From Atopobium sp. UBA2090 (lineage in GTDB: Bacteria > Actinomycetota > Coriobacteriia > Coriobacteriales > Atopobiaceae), in NCBI GenBank assembly GCA_002331575.1, contig DCZG01000162.1, positions 1,535-25,737 of the forward strand: 24,203 bases of DNA, in the 5' to 3' direction. Shown here in pieces: positions 22,146 to 24,203 of the stretch. The notes beneath the pieces are model-generated. The model made no database searches and was not told the DNA's origin. It worked only from the letters and a program-made list of their open reading frames with translations. The translations under genes and the position numbers were made by a program. Position 1 is the stretch's first letter; each line of letters opens with the position of its first letter.

Positions 22146-24203
22146 CTAGCGTATGAGCAGAGACGAGTCGACCATGTCCATATCGGGCTCGAGAAGGGGC
22201 TTGACGCAGTATTTGGCTGTACGGTCATCGGAGATGACGCCGGACCAGTTCATGCCGAAGCCAAAGTCGTAGGTGCTGCCGTTGGCATCGGTGTAGCAAT
22301 CAAGATCGCGCGGCGTGTCTGTGGCGGAGGTGTAGCAGGCACGCATGTCCTTGGGCTGCTGCCAGGGCAGAAGGCCGGTCGGTTCGAAGGTACCGTCAAG
22401 GATTTCGAGAACATTGGCTTTCTTGTTGGAATTGGTCCAGAAAATGACGTCGGCATATGGCTCGATCTCGTGCCAGCACATCACAGGGTTGCTCGTATTG
22501 ACCACGAGGATGAGCTTTGCACCCTTGGGCAGGTTCTCCTTGGTGCTGATCACCAGGTCGAGACTGCCCTCGTTGCTCGCCACCGACGAGTTGCCATAGG
22601 GAGAAAGGTTTTCGTACACGGACTGGGAGGCGTCCACGCCGGCCAAGCCCTCCTCGGGGCAGCCGCTTGCGTCGTCAGCCACAAACTCACGGTACTGCAG
22701 GCTGCGCGGGGCATAACTAGATCCGCCGTTTCCAACGCTCGCGGCGGACGTCGAGGGGGAATCGACAAAGATAAGCGCGTAGTCCACATCGGCAAGGTCA
22801 TCTGCCGTAGCACGGGTGATGTCGGACTCCTGAAGCTGAGCCTCACCGCCCTCCTCGGTCGGCGAACCCGTGGGATCGCCGACGGTGTCGGTCACGAGGG
22901 CAAAGTGCTCGGCAAGCGTTTCCTCGTCGACGGGCAGCTCGGCAGACGCGTTGGTGTCACTCATCATAAAGCCAAACGAGCCGCCGCCCTTGCTGTACTC
23001 GACGGGCACATACACCTTGGCGTCGGCGCCGATACCGGAGGAACTGATGGTATCGTCCGTGTTCTTGAGCATAACGAAGCCCTTGAGCAGCGTCTCGTGC
23101 AGGAAGTCGGTGTACTTGCTGACGTCGGTGTCTTCCTTGCACTGGTTGACCGTGAGGTACGGGTTCTCGAAGATGCCCAGGTCCATCGTCGTACGCTCGA
23201 TGTGAGCCACAGCGTCGCGAACGCGCGCCTCGGCGTCGGCACCACCCATGTCGGCCTGCATCTGAGTGTATGCGTCGTCGAGCAGTGGCTGTGCGGTGCC
23301 GTCAACGAGCAGGCACATACCCGATTCGAACGTCTTGGCGACCCGCTCGACGGAAGTCTTGTCCTCGACACCCCAGCAACGAGTCTCGATGATCTCCCAG
23401 TCGGATGAGTACATGCCCTCATAGCCGTAGGCACGGCCGACGTTCATGATCCACTCGGAGTAGCCGCCGCCGACCAGCTCGCCATAGGAGCCGTCCTCGG
23501 AGTAAGCGATGGAGTAGAACGGCATTGCAGACGCGCACTGGCCCGTCTTGGAGTCAAGGTTAAGCGCCCCGTCGATGAAGGGTACCCAGTTGGCACGGTT
23601 GTTGTTGTTGGGATAGATGTCAAAGCGGCCGTCGCGGTTATGGGAATTGCCGCCGAACTGCGCGGCGCCGTCACCCGGGAAGTGCTTCATGTTGCAGAGA
23701 ACCGAGTGCTTCCCCCACCCAAGGTCGTTGCCGTCATCATCGTAGGTCGACTGGCAGCCCGAGATAAAGCCGTTCGCCATGTCGCGGGCAAGCGCGGGGT
23801 CATCCGACCAGGTACCGGAGTTGCGGTCCCACGTGGGCTCGGTGCCAACGTCCGTCTGAGGGGAATTGGGCTTTGTTGCACCATAGCCGCGCAGGACCGT
23901 CGAAAGGTCATCGGCCATTTGACGCACGGTCTCCTTATCGAAGGAGGCGGCCAGCGTCGGGCTGGAGGGCCAGAGGGTGCCGCCGATGCCCATCGACTCC
24001 ATGCCGAGGAATGCCTCGCACTCAAAGACGACGGGAGTACTGTAGTTCTTGGACTCGGCGTAAGCCTGCATCTCGTTGAACCAGGGCACGTAGTCCTTGG
24101 CGCCCGTCGTAAAGGTCATCATGATGCGGTTGGTGAAGCCTGAATCGATGTCGCTCTTCTGATAGTCGTCGAACTCGCCGACAGAACCACCCATGCTACC
24201 CGA
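22146..24203 (-). CDS. GH3 family glycosidase, canonical domain order (5' end beyond window)
   Basis: Partial GH3 enzyme: 685 codons are visible, and the frame stays open to the right edge, so the N-terminus, probably with a signal or membrane anchor, is missing. The order is the usual one, TIM barrel then alpha/beta domain. The barrel has KHFPGDG (codons at 23667-23687), as in ExoI-like exo-glucanases and beta-glucosidases, and nucleophile Asp in SSDWE (codon 23400-23402). The C-terminal domain has LLKGFVMLKN, VNTSNPVM, and STYDFGFGMNWSG near the end. No fibronectin-III-like domain follows. It heads the visible minus-strand GH3 locus, 44 bases upstream of the lipoprotein gene. The preferred sugar cannot be read from sequence; beta-glucoside is the default guess. 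Confidence 0.9.
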   Translation of the reverse strand, partial: SGSMGGSVGEFDDYQKSDIDSGFTNRIMMTFTTGAKDYVPWFNEMQAYAESKNYSTPVVFECEAFLGMESMGIGGTLWPSSPTLAASFDKETVRQMADDLSTVLRGYGATKPNSPQTDVGTEPTWDRNSGTWSDDPALARDMANGFISGCQSTYDDDGNDLGWGKHSVLCNMKHFPGDGAAQFGGNSHNRDGRFDIYPNNNNRANWVPFIDGALNLDSKTGQCASAMPFYSIAYSEDGSYGELVGGGYSEWIMNVGRAYGYEGMYSSDWEIIETRCWGVEDKTSVERVAKTFESGMCLLVDGTAQPLLDDAYTQMQADMGGADAEARVRDAVAHIERTTMDLGIFENPYLTVNQCKEDTDVSKYTDFLHETLLKGFVMLKNTDDTISSSGIGADAKVYVPVEYSKGGGSFGFMMSDTNASAELPVDEETLAEHFALVTDTVGDPTGSPTEEGGEAQLQESDITRATADDLADVDYALIFVDSPSTSAASVGNGGSSYAPRSLQYREFVADDASGCPEEGLAGVDASQSVYENLSPYGNSSVASNEGSLDLVISTKENLPKGAKLILVVNTSNPVMCWHEIEPYADVIFWTNSNKKANVLEILDGTFEPTGLLPWQQPKDMRACYTSATDTPRDLDCYTDANGSTYDFGFGMNWSGVISDDRTAKYCVKPLLEPDMDMVDSSLLIR

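Overview
The window looks like a chromosome segment of a high-GC Gram-positive gut or oral anaerobe, most likely an actinobacterium of the class Coriobacteriia (Olsenella/Atopobium/Collinsella type). This is an inference from high GC, strong G/C third-position bias that creates long antisense shadow ORFs, the clostridial-type citrate synthase, the type-2 TyrRS and the gene families present. I cannot name a species.

Bases 1-17300 are housekeeping genes, mostly in convergent or divergent pairs. Each of four convergent junctions carries a strong GC hairpin. From the left: the 5' part of tyrS (minus, cut by the window edge); a class A penicillin-binding protein with a Thr/Gly/Ser tail (plus); argR (minus); a membrane-anchored C39-fold protein whose expected catalytic Cys is Ser (plus); a PgcA-type phosphosugar mutase (minus); a large RlmKL rRNA methyltransferase with degenerate RlmL motifs and an RGG-rich repeat tail (plus); a cytoplasmic S10 serine carboxypeptidase-like protein (minus); the potassium transporter kup (plus); and a minus-strand operon of UPF0237 ACT-domain protein, citrate synthase and Cof-type HAD phosphatase.

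Bases 17301-17881 are a 581-base non-coding stretch with several inverted repeats and six copies of TGCCAA/TTGGCA packed into 173 bases.

Bases 17882-24203 are an all-minus-strand surface glycan locus with visibly lower GC than the rest. In transcription order it holds a canonical-order GH3 glycosidase (cut by the right edge), a small lipoprotein, a hairpin, a GtrA-like membrane protein, and a GH3 glycosidase with permuted domain order and membrane segments at both ends. The two GH3 enzymes, the lipoprotein and the GtrA protein plausibly act together at the cell surface on an exported or environmental beta-glycan, but their substrate cannot be read from sequence.

The most unusual items are the double-anchored permuted GH3 and its neighbours, the RlmL half lacking its catalytic signatures, the Cys-to-Ser C39 protein, and the TGCCAA cluster.
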